7,964 bases of DNA from Rickettsiales bacterium (GCA_002711515.1 PARN01000030.1:8749-16712); one strand, 5' to 3'. Positions 1 to 6,706 are shown, numbered from the stretch's first letter. Notes: a model not told the origin generated them from the letters alone. Numbers and translations: made by a program.

Positions 1-984
1 GGAATGGGTAAAGTTGCAATGTGCGTTGTTACAGAGGAGCTTTCTAGGGGCTTTCTTGCTGCTGGTTCTTTAGGGACTAGGGCTGAGATAGCCGGCGAAT
101 TAATTCGCTTAGGCGGCACAGAAGAACAAAAGAAAAAATATTTACCTACAATTGCTGACGGCTCGTTATTAACCACTGCCGTTTTTACTGAGCCAAATAC
201 CGGTTCCGATTTGGGAAGTTTAGCTACAAGAGCCCACATAGATGGTGATAACTACATTATTAATGGTAATAAAACCTGGATAACCCATGGTGCTAGATCA
301 GATTTGATGACAGTTCTAGCAAGAACTGATTCTTTGCAAAAAGGATACAAAGGACTAAGCATGTTTTTGGTAGAGAAACCAAGAGGTACTTGTGAAAAAC
401 CTTTTCCAATGGAAGGTATGTCAGGAAGTGAGATTGAAGTTCTTGGCTATAGAGGTATGAAGGAATATGAGATAGCCCTTGACAATATTAAGGTTAGCAA
501 AAAGAACCTACTAGGTGAACAAGAAGGAAAAGGCTTTAAACAATTGATGGAAACATTTGAGTCTGCAAGAATACAGACAGCTGCAAGAGCAGTTGGAGTT
601 GCGCAAAGTGCTCTTGAGCTTGGACTTCAATACGCAAAAGATAGAAGTCAATTTGGCAAGCAAATTATAAAGTTCCCAAGGATTGCAATGAAGTTAGCAT
701 GGATGGCAATGGAAACAACAGTAGCCAGACAAATCACCCTTTTCTCAGCTAGGGAAAAAGATAATGATATTAGATGTGATATTGAGGCTGGTATGGCTAA
801 ACTTCTTGCGGCTAGAGTGGCTTGGAGTAACGCCGATAGTGCACTCCAAATTCACGGCGGCAATGGATACGCACTCGAATACCCCGTAAGCAGAGTACTT
901 TGTGATTCTAGAATCCTTAACATTTTTGAGGGAGCTGCTGAAATACAAGCTCAAATCGTGGCTAAGGGTCTAATCGGAAGATAA
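1..984 (+). CDS. mcd: (2S)-methylsuccinyl-CoA dehydrogenase, 3' part (5' end outside window)
   Basis: Flavoenzyme that oxidises (2S)-methylsuccinyl-CoA to mesaconyl-CoA in the ethylmalonyl-CoA pathway of acetyl-CoA assimilation, in the cytoplasm. Only 327 codons are present. The reading frame is open to base 1, and the ATG at 4 aligns with an internal residue of the family, so it is not the start. Mcd proteins are about 550 residues, so roughly 220 N-terminal residues lie upstream. Counting from the Met at base 4, I see the acyl-CoA dehydrogenase flavin/substrate signature ([15 protein letters not shown], 59-73), TWITHGAR (91-98), the Mcd-like segment [15 protein letters not shown] (138-152), DRSQFGK (213-219), QIHGGNGY (282-289) and [10 protein letters not shown] (306-315). 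Glu309 there corresponds to the usual catalytic base. The [14 protein letters not shown] segment and the [11 protein letters not shown] ending are what I recall from Rhodobacter-type Mcd, and they favour this over a generic acyl-CoA dehydrogenase. The downstream ETF genes supply its electron acceptor. It ends in TAA, 3 nt before the next gene. Confidence 0.85.
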   Translation, partial: GMGKVAMCVVTEELSRGFLAAGSLGTRAEIAGELIRLGGTEEQKKKYLPTIADGSLLTTAVFTEPNTGSDLGSLATRAHIDGDNYIINGNKTWITHGARSDLMTVLARTDSLQKGYKGLSMFLVEKPRGTCEKPFPMEGMSGSEIEVLGYRGMKEYEIALDNIKVSKKNLLGEQEGKGFKQLMETFESARIQTAARAVGVAQSALELGLQYAKDRSQFGKQIIKFPRIAMKLAWMAMETTVARQITLFSAREKDNDIRCDIEAGMAKLLAARVAWSNADSALQIHGGNGYALEYPVSRVLCDSRILNIFEGAAEIQAQIVAKGLIGR

Positions 985-987
985 TTA

Positions 988-1182
988 ATGGATATTATTA
1001 TAAACAGCCTGATTGTAATCTGTTTGATTACCACTTTTCTTGTGCTGGTGATCGGTCTATTCCATACAGCAAGATCACATGAAGACGAAGATAATAAAGT
1101 AAATAAATTCATGAAATACAGAGTTGCGATTCAATTCGTAACCCTCATAATATTAACTTTTGCTCTTTTTTTTAAATCTTGA
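988..1182 (+). CDS. small two-helix inner-membrane protein, HIG1 domain family
   Basis: A 64-residue protein with two hydrophobic helices, about 3-25 and 46-62, joined by a charged loop (SHEDEDNK). The second helix begins with N39-x3-K43-x-R45-x3-Q49. This is a relaxed version of the (Q/I)x3(R/H)xRx3Q motif that defines HIG1 (hypoxia-induced gene 1) domains. Mitochondrial HIG1 proteins (Rcf1/Rcf2) associate with cytochrome oxidase and respiratory supercomplexes. Bacterial members, often annotated 'twin transmembrane protein', have no settled function. The start is the ATG 3 nt after the mcd stop, preceded by a Shine-Dalgarno-like GGAAGA at 976-981. As I recall, alphaproteobacterial genomes often place this gene beside the cobalamin adenosyltransferase and ETF genes, as here. 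The family call is firm; a link to respiration is inference. Confidence 0.8.
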   Translation: MDIIINSLIVICLITTFLVLVIGLFHTARSHEDEDNKVNKFMKYRVAIQFVTLIILTFALFFKS

Positions 1183-1185
1183 CAC

Positions 1186-1190
1186 GAGGA
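1186..1190 (+). promoter_or_regulatory. ribosome binding site (GAGGA) setting the TTG start of the adenosyltransferase gene
   Basis: GAGGA lies 10 nt before TTG at 1201 and 13 nt before GTG at 1204. There is no in-frame ATG nearby. Family members usually begin Met-Val-Lys-Leu, and TTG-GTG-AAG-CTT gives exactly that. Spacing and homology both favour TTG, but GTG cannot be excluded. Confidence 0.55.
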
Positions 1191-1200
1191 AATAAAGAAA

Positions 1201-1746
1201 TTGGTGAAGCTTGATAAAATTTATACCCGGGGGGGTGATCAAGGTTCAACAAGCTTAGGTACAGGAGAAAGGGTAAAAAAAAGTTCTCTTCGGATAAAAG
1301 CCTATGGTGATGTTGATGAAGCAAACTCATCTATCGGAATAGCATGTTGTTATTGTTCAAATTCTCTTAAAAAAACTCTCCACAAAATTCAAAACCATTT
1401 ATTTGATGTTGGCGCAGATTTGTGCATTCCAAATAGTGAAAAAAAAATAAATCTTTCTCCTCATGCAACACCATTTTTGGAAAATGAATTGGACAAAATT
1501 AATAATAAGTTAGAAAAGCTTAATTCTTTTATTTTGCCTGGTGGTTCAAAAGCCTCGTCATTTCTTCATCTTTCAAGGACGGTTGTTCGAAGGGCAGAGA
1601 GATCAATTATAGATCTTGATAACGAAGAAGATATAAACCCAGAAATTATAAAATATATAAACAGGCTTTCTGACTTTCTTTTTGTGGCGGCAAGGATTGA
1701 GAATAAAAAAGATGGTGATATACTTTGGGTTCCTAACAATAACTAA
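1201..1746 (+). CDS. ATP:cob(I)alamin adenosyltransferase, PduO type
   Basis: Transfers the adenosyl group of ATP to cob(I)alamin, giving adenosylcobalamin in the cytoplasm. At 181 residues it has normal length for a single-domain PduO/MMAB-type enzyme. The N-terminal ATP loop YTRGGDQGSTSLGTGERV (8-25) is present, with Gly-Gly-Asp where many relatives have Thr-Gly-Asp. Also visible are the AYGDVDEANSSIG block (34-46), the arginine-rich SRTVVRRAE motif near residue 130 that contacts ATP, and the C-terminal NRLSDFLFVAAR segment. The gene probably starts at TTG 1201, 18 nt after the HIG1 gene, and ends 18 nt before etfB. Beside mcd, its product most plausibly serves the adenosylcobalamin-dependent ethylmalonyl-CoA and methylmalonyl-CoA mutases, neither of which is in the window. 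The symbols pduO, mmaB or cobO are used inconsistently for this family, so none is given. Confidence 0.92.
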   Translation: MVKLDKIYTRGGDQGSTSLGTGERVKKSSLRIKAYGDVDEANSSIGIACCYCSNSLKKTLHKIQNHLFDVGADLCIPNSEKKINLSPHATPFLENELDKINNKLEKLNSFILPGGSKASSFLHLSRTVVRRAERSIIDLDNEEDINPEIIKYINRLSDFLFVAARIENKKDGDILWVPNNN

Positions 1747-1764
1747 CAGATAAAGGATTAAAAT

Positions 1765-2520
1765 ATGAAAGCTTTGATTTGTGTAAAACGTGTAATCGAT
1801 TACAATGTCAAAATTAGGGTAAAAACTGATAAATCGGGTGTTGAAACAAACAATGTAAAAATGTCTATGAACCCTTTCGATGAAATTGCTGTTGAGGAGG
1901 CTGTTAGACTCAAAGAAAAGGGTATCGTTAGCGAAATAGTCGTTTTATCCATCGGCACGGACAGTTCTCAAGAAACCATTAGAACAGGTTTAGCAATGGG
2001 AGGAGATCGTGGAATACTAATTAAATCAGACGAGGAAAATATCGATCCATTAAATATTGGTAAAATTATCAAACAGATTTGTGACAAAGAAAATCCAGAG
2101 ATTATAATTCTTGGCAAGCAAGCAATTGATGATGATTGTAACCAAACAGGCCAAATTCTTGCAACGTTATTAAATTATCCACAAGCTACATTTGCATCAA
2201 AGATTGAAAAGAGTGGTGAAAATAGTTTTGACGTAACAAGAGAAGTTGATGGAGGATTGGAAACTATCAACATAAAAACACCATGTGTAATAACAACAGA
2301 TTTAAGGTTGAATGAACCCAGATATGCATCGCTTCCAAATATAATGAAGGCAAAACAAAAGAAAATAGACGTGATTTCTGTTTCTGATCTTGGACTTGAT
2401 ATGAAGAGAAGAGTAGAATTATTAGAAGTAAACGAACCTCCGTCAAGAAAACCAGGAGAAATGGTTGAAGATGTAGATTCACTTGTAAACAAATTAAAAA
2501 ATGAGGCAAAAGTAATATGA
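1765..2520 (+). CDS. etfB: electron transfer flavoprotein beta subunit
   Basis: Small subunit of the heterodimeric electron transfer flavoprotein. ETF takes electrons from acyl-CoA dehydrogenases and passes them to ETF:ubiquinone oxidoreductase. The protein has 251 residues, the usual length. It shows the N-terminal MKALICVKRVIDYNVKIRVK strand (1-20), MNPFDEIAVEEAVRLKE (35-51), the REVDGGLE part of the ETF-beta signature (159-166) and RLNEPRYASLPNIMKAKQKK (181-200). The last block contains the recognition loop that docks on partner dehydrogenases; it is close to the mitochondrial and alphaproteobacterial form, which points to group I (housekeeping) ETF rather than the nitrogen-fixation FixA type. 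AAAGGA at 1752-1757 sits 7 nt before the ATG. The stop overlaps the etfA start as ATGA, which suggests translational coupling. Mcd, encoded upstream, is a likely electron donor. Confidence 0.96.
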   Translation: MKALICVKRVIDYNVKIRVKTDKSGVETNNVKMSMNPFDEIAVEEAVRLKEKGIVSEIVVLSIGTDSSQETIRTGLAMGGDRGILIKSDEENIDPLNIGKIIKQICDKENPEIIILGKQAIDDDCNQTGQILATLLNYPQATFASKIEKSGENSFDVTREVDGGLETINIKTPCVITTDLRLNEPRYASLPNIMKAKQKKIDVISVSDLGLDMKRRVELLEVNEPPSRKPGEMVEDVDSLVNKLKNEAKVI

Positions 2521-3452
2521 AAACTCTAGTTATTGTAGAACATGATAATAAATCGATAAAACAATCAACATTCTCAACAATCACAGCTGCATCAAAAATC
2601 GGCGATGATGTTGAAGCTATTATTGTTGGTCATAATTTAGAACAAGCTATAAATGAACTTAAAAAATCAGAGTTCTTAAAAAAGATATTTGTGATTGATG
2701 GAGAAAAATTTGATGTTCCAATCGCAGAGAATATTTCTATTCCTATTTTAAACTTTTTAGAAAATAGTAACTATACTCATATTTTAACTCCCTCGAGTAC
2801 CTTCGGAAAAAATTTGTCACCCAAAATAGCCACTAAATTAGATGTTCAACAAATTTCTGATATCATAAATATCATTGACCACGAGACATTTGAAAGACCC
2901 ATATATGCAGGCAATGCGATAGCAAAAGTTAAATCGAATGACACAATAAAAATTATTACAGTAAGGCCGACCTGTTTTGAGCCATGCAAGCTTGACTTTG
3001 ATGTTTCTGTAGAAAAGCTAGAAACTGATAATAAAATAGGTGATTCAGTTAACTTTGTTGGATACGATCAGTCTAAATCGGATAGACCAGAGTTGACTTC
3101 CGCAAAAATAATAATCTCAGGTGGAAGAGGTATGCAAAATGGAGACAATTTCAAACTTTTGGAAGGCATAGCCGATAAATTAGGAGCGGCAATGGGTGCA
3201 AGTAGAGCGGCAGTAGATGCTGGTTTTGTTCCCAATGATTGGCAAGTTGGACAAACAGGAAAAATAGTTGCACCAGATCTTTATATCGCAGTTGGTATTT
3301 CCGGAGCTATCCAGCATCTGGCTGGTATAAAAGATTCAAAGGTTATAGCTAGTATCAACAAAGATGAGGAGGCACCGATATTTAAATTTTCTGACTTTGG
3401 TTTAGTAGCTGATTTATTTGAAGCTTTACCGAAACTTGAAGAAAAACTATAA
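2517..3452 (+). CDS. etfA: electron transfer flavoprotein alpha subunit
   Basis: Large subunit of ETF, carrying the redox FAD. It has 311 residues, normal for the group I family. The N-terminal half is the variable ETF domain. The C-terminal FAD domain shows SGGRG (201-205), [10 protein letters not shown] (227-236), QVGQTGK (243-249), the ETF-alpha signature [17 protein letters not shown] (255-271) and NKDEEAPIF (281-289). Together these contact the FAD phosphates, ribityl chain and adenine. The ATG lies inside the etfB stop (ATGA), with GAGG at 2503-2506 10 nt upstream. The gene ends at a convergent junction: its TAA overlaps the stop of the opposite-strand tlpA-like gene and forms part of a hairpin. 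In many alphaproteobacteria a 3-hydroxybutyryl-CoA dehydrogenase gene follows etfA (from memory); none is present here. Confidence 0.96.
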   Translation: MKTLVIVEHDNKSIKQSTFSTITAASKIGDDVEAIIVGHNLEQAINELKKSEFLKKIFVIDGEKFDVPIAENISIPILNFLENSNYTHILTPSSTFGKNLSPKIATKLDVQQISDIINIIDHETFERPIYAGNAIAKVKSNDTIKIITVRPTCFEPCKLDFDVSVEKLETDNKIGDSVNFVGYDQSKSDRPELTSAKIIISGGRGMQNGDNFKLLEGIADKLGAAMGASRAAVDAGFVPNDWQVGQTGKIVAPDLYIAVGISGAIQHLAGIKDSKVIASINKDEEAPIFKFSDFGLVADLFEALPKLEEKL

Positions 3453-3950
3453 GCTTTGCTTTACAAAGCTTATCGATTCTTCATCTAGCCAATCTATATA
3501 ACCTATTACCCTAGAAATTTCTTCGAACTTTTTATTTATAACTATGGATGTAGGCATAACACTTACATCCAGTCCTTTTGAGATATCAAGAGTTTGATCG
3601 TTAAAAACCTTGATATCTGATAAATTATTTTTTTTCAAGAATTTAGGTACAATTTTTGTTGCGTTTTGGTCGACTGAAACAAAGAGGATTTCTACTTCAT
3701 TGTTTAACTTTTTTTTAAGCTCAATTAGCTCAGGAATTTCTTTAATACACGGTGGACACCAGGTTGCCCAAAAGTTTATAATCAACGTTTTGTTTGTTTT
3801 CGATGAAAAAACATATTTTTTTCCATCCATATCAAATAGCTCAAGCTGTTCAAGTTTTTTAGGTTCTTTGTGTAATAATAGTTGATTCTTGTTATCTGAA
3901 TAAGATAAATTTGAAAATAATAACAAGAAAATAAATATTTTATAAATCAT
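3447..3950 (-). CDS. periplasmic TlpA/ResA-like thiol-disulfide oxidoreductase
   Basis: A thioredoxin-fold protein of 167 residues that probably reduces or exchanges disulfides in the periplasm. It has a short signal peptide (Met1 to about Ser18: K4, a hydrophobic stretch IFIFLLLF, then SNLSYS before Asp19). No lipobox Cys is present, so it is secreted or N-terminally anchored rather than a lipoprotein. The thioredoxin domain runs from about residue 35 to the end, with FWATWCPPC carrying the redox pair Cys65/Cys68, and VMPTS with the cis-proline Pro133. WCPPC and this size match the TlpA/ResA/DsbE (CcmG) group, which act in cytochrome c or cytochrome oxidase maturation. No ccm genes are nearby, so the exact partner is unknown. 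It is divergent from argH across 21 nt, an arrangement I recall for alphaproteobacterial tlpA. No Shine-Dalgarno is visible. Confidence 0.85.
   Translation of the reverse strand: MIYKIFIFLLLFSNLSYSDNKNQLLLHKEPKKLEQLELFDMDGKKYVFSSKTNKTLIINFWATWCPPCIKEIPELIELKKKLNNEVEILFVSVDQNATKIVPKFLKKNNLSDIKVFNDQTLDISKGLDVSVMPTSIVINKKFEEISRVIGYIDWLDEESISFVKQSL
3449..3473 (-). terminator. intrinsic-terminator-like hairpin at the etfA/tlpA convergent junction
   Basis: A perfect 10-bp inverted repeat (3449-3458 and 3464-3473) encloses a 5-nt loop (3459-3463). Read on the minus strand, the hairpin is followed by AGTTTTTC, a short T run expected of a Rho-independent terminator for the tlpA-like gene. Read on the plus strand, the flank after the stem is CGATTCTTC with no T run, although the stem could still protect the etfA mRNA 3' end. 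The stem is only 3 G-C pairs out of 10, so it is weak in energy terms. It also encodes the last codons of the tlpA-like gene. Confidence 0.6.
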
Positions 3951-3971
3951 ACTTATTAAATAAATAATTAA
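3951..3971. other. 21-nt divergent intergenic spacer
   Basis: The whole gap between the start codons of the tlpA-like gene and argH is 21 nt, with 20 A/T and a single C. It contains no Shine-Dalgarno on either strand. Promoters for both directions must therefore overlap the coding starts or be very compact. A TATAAA at 3941-3946 could be a -10 for argH, giving a leader of about 20 nt, but no convincing -35 accompanies it. Confidence 0.6.
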
Positions 3972-3984
3972 ATGAAAAAGTCAA
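3955..3984 (-). promoter_or_regulatory. candidate sigma70-type promoter for the tlpA-like gene
   Basis: On the minus strand, TTGACT (3984-3979) resembles the -35 consensus (5 of 6) and TTTAAT (3960-3955) the -10 consensus (5 of 6), with an 18-nt spacer. Transcription would begin near 3948-3950, essentially at the ATG, giving a leaderless or near-leaderless mRNA. The -35 lies inside the first codons of argH. In DNA this A+T-rich, -10 matches arise easily by chance, so this is only a candidate. Confidence 0.35.
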
Positions 3985-5360
3985 TTAATCCATTGTGGGG
4001 AGGAAGATTCAATTCAGAAAATTCTCAATTACTTAAAGCTATAAATGACTCAATAAGTTTTGACTATAAACTTGTTAATCAAGACATAAGGTTGAATAAA
4101 GTTTACTCTAATGCGCTTTTGAATGCCAAAATCTTAACTAAACAAGAAAATACAAAAATCCAAAAGGCACTTGATGAAATTCTTTTGGATATTAAAAAAC
4201 CAAATTTCAAATTTTCGAATTCGTATGAAGATATTCACATGAATGTGGAGATGCTATTAAAAAAAAAAATAGGCGATCTTGCTGGAAAAATTCATACAGG
4301 CAAATCAAGAAATGACCAAGTAGTTACTGATCTAAAACTTTGGGTTAAAGAACAAGTAAATATCATTTTAAAATTAATTAAAATGAATCAGCGAACAATA
4401 ATAAAAAAAGCTGAAAAAAATATATCTATTATAATGCCTGGGTTTACTCACCTACAAAATGCTCAGCCTGTATTGTTCTCCCATTATCTTTTAGCTTTCT
4501 TTGAAATGTTAGAGAGGGATAAAAAAAGATTTAATAATTTAAAATTAAATCTTGATGAATGCCCTCTTGGGTCAGGTGCACTTGTGGGAACAAATTTTTT
4601 TAAAATTGACAGAAAAAAAATAGCAAGAGATTTAGGCTTTAAGAAACCGACTGAAAACTCCTTAGACAGTGTCTCAGACAGAGACTTTGTGATTGAGTTT
4701 CACTCTATTGTGTCGATAACCGCATTACATTTATCTCGAATTGCCGAGGATTTTGTCATTTGGTCAAGTAGTCCTTATAGCTTTATCAAATTTCCAGATA
4801 GTCTATCAACTGGTTCTTCGATAATGCCTCAAAAGAAAAACCCTGACTCAGCAGAATTAATTAGATCAAAAACGGGGAGAATATTTTCTTCACTTTTAAA
4901 CCTTTTAGTAATACAAAAAGGTTTACCTTCGGGTTATAGTAAAGATCTTCAAGAAGATAAAGAACCTACTTTTGACTCATCAGAGTCAATTGCTTTAATG
5001 TTAAATGTTGTGAACGAAATGATTAAATCAATTAAATTGAATCCTATTCAAATGTTGAAATGTACCAGAAACGGATATGTAACTGCAACAGATTTAGCTG
5101 ATTGGATGGTTATGAATATAGGTATAAGTTTTAGGGAAGCACATCATAAGACAGGTAAAATTGTTTTACTTGCTGAGAAAGAAAAAAAATTACTTCATGA
5201 GCTTCCCATTGAAAAACTTAAAATCATAGAGCCGCGTATCACAAAAGAAGTTTACGAATTTCTTTCTCCTGAAAAATCAATCTCGCAGAAAAAATCATTC
5301 GGAGGTACATCTTCATGTCAAGTTAATAAAGCTATTATAAGGGCTAAGAAAAGAATCTAA
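3972..5360 (+). CDS. argH: argininosuccinate lyase
   Basis: Cleaves argininosuccinate to arginine and fumarate, the last step of arginine synthesis, as a cytoplasmic homotetramer. At 462 residues it has the family's full length. Visible are the N-terminal LWGGRF (8-13), NSYEDIHMNVE (83-93), GKIHTGKSRNDQVVTD (105-120; usually TGRSRNDQ, here with Lys111), GFTHLQNAQPV (157-167) with the catalytic His160, and the fumarase/aspartase-superfamily signature GSSIMPQKKNP (281-291). That flexible loop carries the catalytic serine. DLADWMV (374-380) and the closing GGTS (444-447) segment are also typical, so the enzyme looks intact. No Shine-Dalgarno precedes the ATG. An A11 run at 4259-4269 encodes part of LLKKKI. 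The gene ends 1 nt before a small lipoprotein gene and probably heads the argH-lptM-lysA-ftsEX transcript. Confidence 0.97.
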   Translation: MKKSINPLWGGRFNSENSQLLKAINDSISFDYKLVNQDIRLNKVYSNALLNAKILTKQENTKIQKALDEILLDIKKPNFKFSNSYEDIHMNVEMLLKKKIGDLAGKIHTGKSRNDQVVTDLKLWVKEQVNIILKLIKMNQRTIIKKAEKNISIIMPGFTHLQNAQPVLFSHYLLAFFEMLERDKKRFNNLKLNLDECPLGSGALVGTNFFKIDRKKIARDLGFKKPTENSLDSVSDRDFVIEFHSIVSITALHLSRIAEDFVIWSSSPYSFIKFPDSLSTGSSIMPQKKNPDSAELIRSKTGRIFSSLLNLLVIQKGLPSGYSKDLQEDKEPTFDSSESIALMLNVVNEMIKSIKLNPIQMLKCTRNGYVTATDLADWMVMNIGISFREAHHKTGKIVLLAEKEKKLLHELPIEKLKIIEPRITKEVYEFLSPEKSISQKKSFGGTSSCQVNKAIIRAKKRI

Positions 5361-5361
5361 T

Positions 5362-5493
5362 ATGAAGATTTTATATAGTTTCTGCCTAATAATTTCTATT
5401 TTAATTTCAAGTGGATGTGGTAAAAAAGCATCACTAGAGAGGTATCCAAATAGTAGTTATCCTCAACAATACCCAAAACAAAATGAAAGGTGA
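5362..5493 (+). CDS. lptM: small lipoprotein, LptM (YifL)-like
   Basis: A 43-codon gene between argH and lysA, easy to miss because of its size. It has a lipoprotein signal: Lys2, a hydrophobic stretch (ILYSFCLIISILI), then ISSGC with the lipidated cysteine at 19. After the Cys comes GKKASL, which resembles the CGxKGPL start of mature LptM, then a Pro/Tyr/Gln-rich tail with YPQQYPKQ similar to the YPRxYP tails of alphaproteobacterial members. Ser at -3 is less usual than Leu for a lipobox. In Escherichia coli, LptM binds the LptD-LptE translocon and promotes its oxidative maturation; that role is transferred here only by family and position. Neighbours support the call, since this gene commonly sits between argH and lysA. 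It starts 1 nt after the argH stop and ends 1 nt before the preferred lysA ATG. Confidence 0.75.
   Translation: MKILYSFCLIISILISSGCGKKASLERYPNSSYPQQYPKQNER
5486..5493 (+). promoter_or_regulatory. ribosome binding site deciding the lysA start
   Basis: AAAGGTGA, close to the anti-16S complement, ends 1 nt before the ATG at 5495. It lies inside the ORF if translation began at the alternative ATG 5483, which has no such site. Alphaproteobacterial LysA proteins also begin with Met-x-x-Phe and a Tyr-Arg a few residues later, matching MFNFCDYLTYR from 5495. The site overlaps the stop of the lipoprotein gene, so coupled translation is likely. Confidence 0.6.
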
Positions 5494-5494
5494 A

Positions 5495-6706
5495 ATGTTT
5501 AATTTTTGTGATTACCTAACATATAGAAATGAAAGTTTATTCTTAGATGATGTAAAGCTTAGCAAAATTCCTACCAGATTTTCTACCCCAATATATTGTT
5601 ATTCAGTTAGACAAATTAAAGATAATTTCAAAATTTTAAAAGATTCATTTAAAAAAATGAATCCTTTGATATGCTACGCATTAAAAGCAAACTTTAATCA
5701 AAAAATTGTTCAGACACTTTCGAAGCTTGGTGCTGGAATGGACGTTGTGTCTGGCGGTGAGCTAAGATTATCTAATGAATGTGGAGTTGACAAAAATAAA
5801 ATAGTATTTTCTGGAGTTGGAAAAACAGAAGATGAAATAAACTTTGCAATTTCACATCAAATTAAGCAAATAAATGTTGAAAGCGTGGAAGAGTTAGAAG
5901 AAATTGATGCTATTTGCAATTCGCTAAATAAAAAAATGGATATTAGTCTTAGAGTAAATCCAAATGTGGATGCTCAGACCCTAGAAAAAATTTCAACGGG
6001 AAGGTCAGAGGATAAATTTGGTATTCCAGAATCAGATATTCTTGAAATATTTAGAAGATTTAAAAAAAATAAATACTTAAATATAAATGGACTGTCTATT
6101 CATATAGGTTCTCAGATAAAAAGTTTAAAACCTTTTGAACAAGCCTTTCATAAAATTAAAATACTTATCCTTCAAATAAGAAAAGAGGGATTTAATTGTG
6201 ATATTTTAGATGTAGGGGGCGGAATTGCTATCCAATATAACTTTGACGATATAACTAGTTTTACAATATCAGATTATGTCAGAGCCGTAGAAAAATATTT
6301 TTCTAAATTAGAAATAAATTTAATTTTAGAGCCAGGAAGATATCTTGTAGGTCAATCAGGAATATTATTATCAAAAGTAGTTAGGGTAAAAAAAGGAAAG
6401 GAAAAAGATTTTTTGATAATAGATGCTGGTATGAATAATTTAATAAGACCCTCTTTATATAATGCACAACATTCAATTCTTGCTTTAGAAAGAACAAAAA
6501 AGAAAGTAATTTATGATGTTGTTGGCCCGATTTGTGAAACAAGCGATATATTTCAGAAAAATGCAAAATTAGAACAGATGAAGAAAAATGACTTGCTAGC
6601 AATATGTTCAACCGGAGCTTATTCATCATGTATGTCGTCTGATTACAATCTCAGAGGCATAGCAAAAGAGATACTAATAGATGGAAAAAAAATTTTGGAA
6701 ACGTAA
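5495..6706 (+). CDS. lysA: diaminopimelate decarboxylase
   Basis: PLP enzyme that decarboxylates meso-diaminopimelate to L-lysine, the final lysine step, as a cytoplasmic dimer. From ATG 5495 it has 403 residues; an in-frame ATG at 5483 would add four. Numbered from 5495: CYALKAN (61-67) with the PLP lysine Lys64, MDVVSGGEL (82-90), RVNPNVDA (153-160), HIGSQ (203-207), the glycine-rich phosphate loop DVGGG (239-243), EPGRY (279-283), DAGMNNLIRPSLY (310-322), GPICE (344-348) with the active-site Cys347, and MSSDYN (380-385) with the PLP-contacting Tyr384. All key residues are in place. The C-terminus is short: most LysA proteins continue about 15-25 residues past the 'DGK' strand with an R-x-R-E-T segment, but here the protein ends in DGKKILET. 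ftsE begins 5 nt later. Confidence 0.96.
   Translation: MFNFCDYLTYRNESLFLDDVKLSKIPTRFSTPIYCYSVRQIKDNFKILKDSFKKMNPLICYALKANFNQKIVQTLSKLGAGMDVVSGGELRLSNECGVDKNKIVFSGVGKTEDEINFAISHQIKQINVESVEELEEIDAICNSLNKKMDISLRVNPNVDAQTLEKISTGRSEDKFGIPESDILEIFRRFKKNKYLNINGLSIHIGSQIKSLKPFEQAFHKIKILILQIRKEGFNCDILDVGGGIAIQYNFDDITSFTISDYVRAVEKYFSKLEINLILEPGRYLVGQSGILLSKVVRVKKGKEKDFLIIDAGMNNLIRPSLYNAQHSILALERTKKKVIYDVVGPICETSDIFQKNAKLEQMKKNDLLAICSTGAYSSCMSSDYNLRGIAKEILIDGKKILET

Noticed and set aside
4..6. ATG at base 4 as the true start of the acyl-CoA dehydrogenase gene
   Set aside because: The frame is open to base 1, and the preceding Gly and following residues match an internal family segment, so the gene is cut by the window edge.
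745..954. 69-codon open frame on the minus strand inside mcd
   Set aside because: Lies wholly antisense to strongly conserved Mcd sequence; no recognisable domain or ribosome binding site.
2175..2584. Two overlapping 105-codon minus-strand frames across etfB and the start of etfA
   Set aside because: Antisense to conserved ETF motifs, they overlap each other, and their low-complexity hydrophobic content is what A+T-rich complement strands produce.
3610..3885. 91-codon plus-strand frame opposite the tlpA-like gene
   Set aside because: It is the complement of a thioredoxin domain with an intact WCPPC motif; the Phe/Ser-rich translation has no family resemblance.
5483..5494. Earlier lysA start at ATG 5483
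   Set aside because: It would place the AAAGGTGA site inside the gene and add four residues not seen in relatives; ATG 5495 fits better.
6381..6629. 82-codon minus-strand frame inside lysA
   Set aside because: Antisense to the conserved C-terminal half of LysA; no supporting signals.
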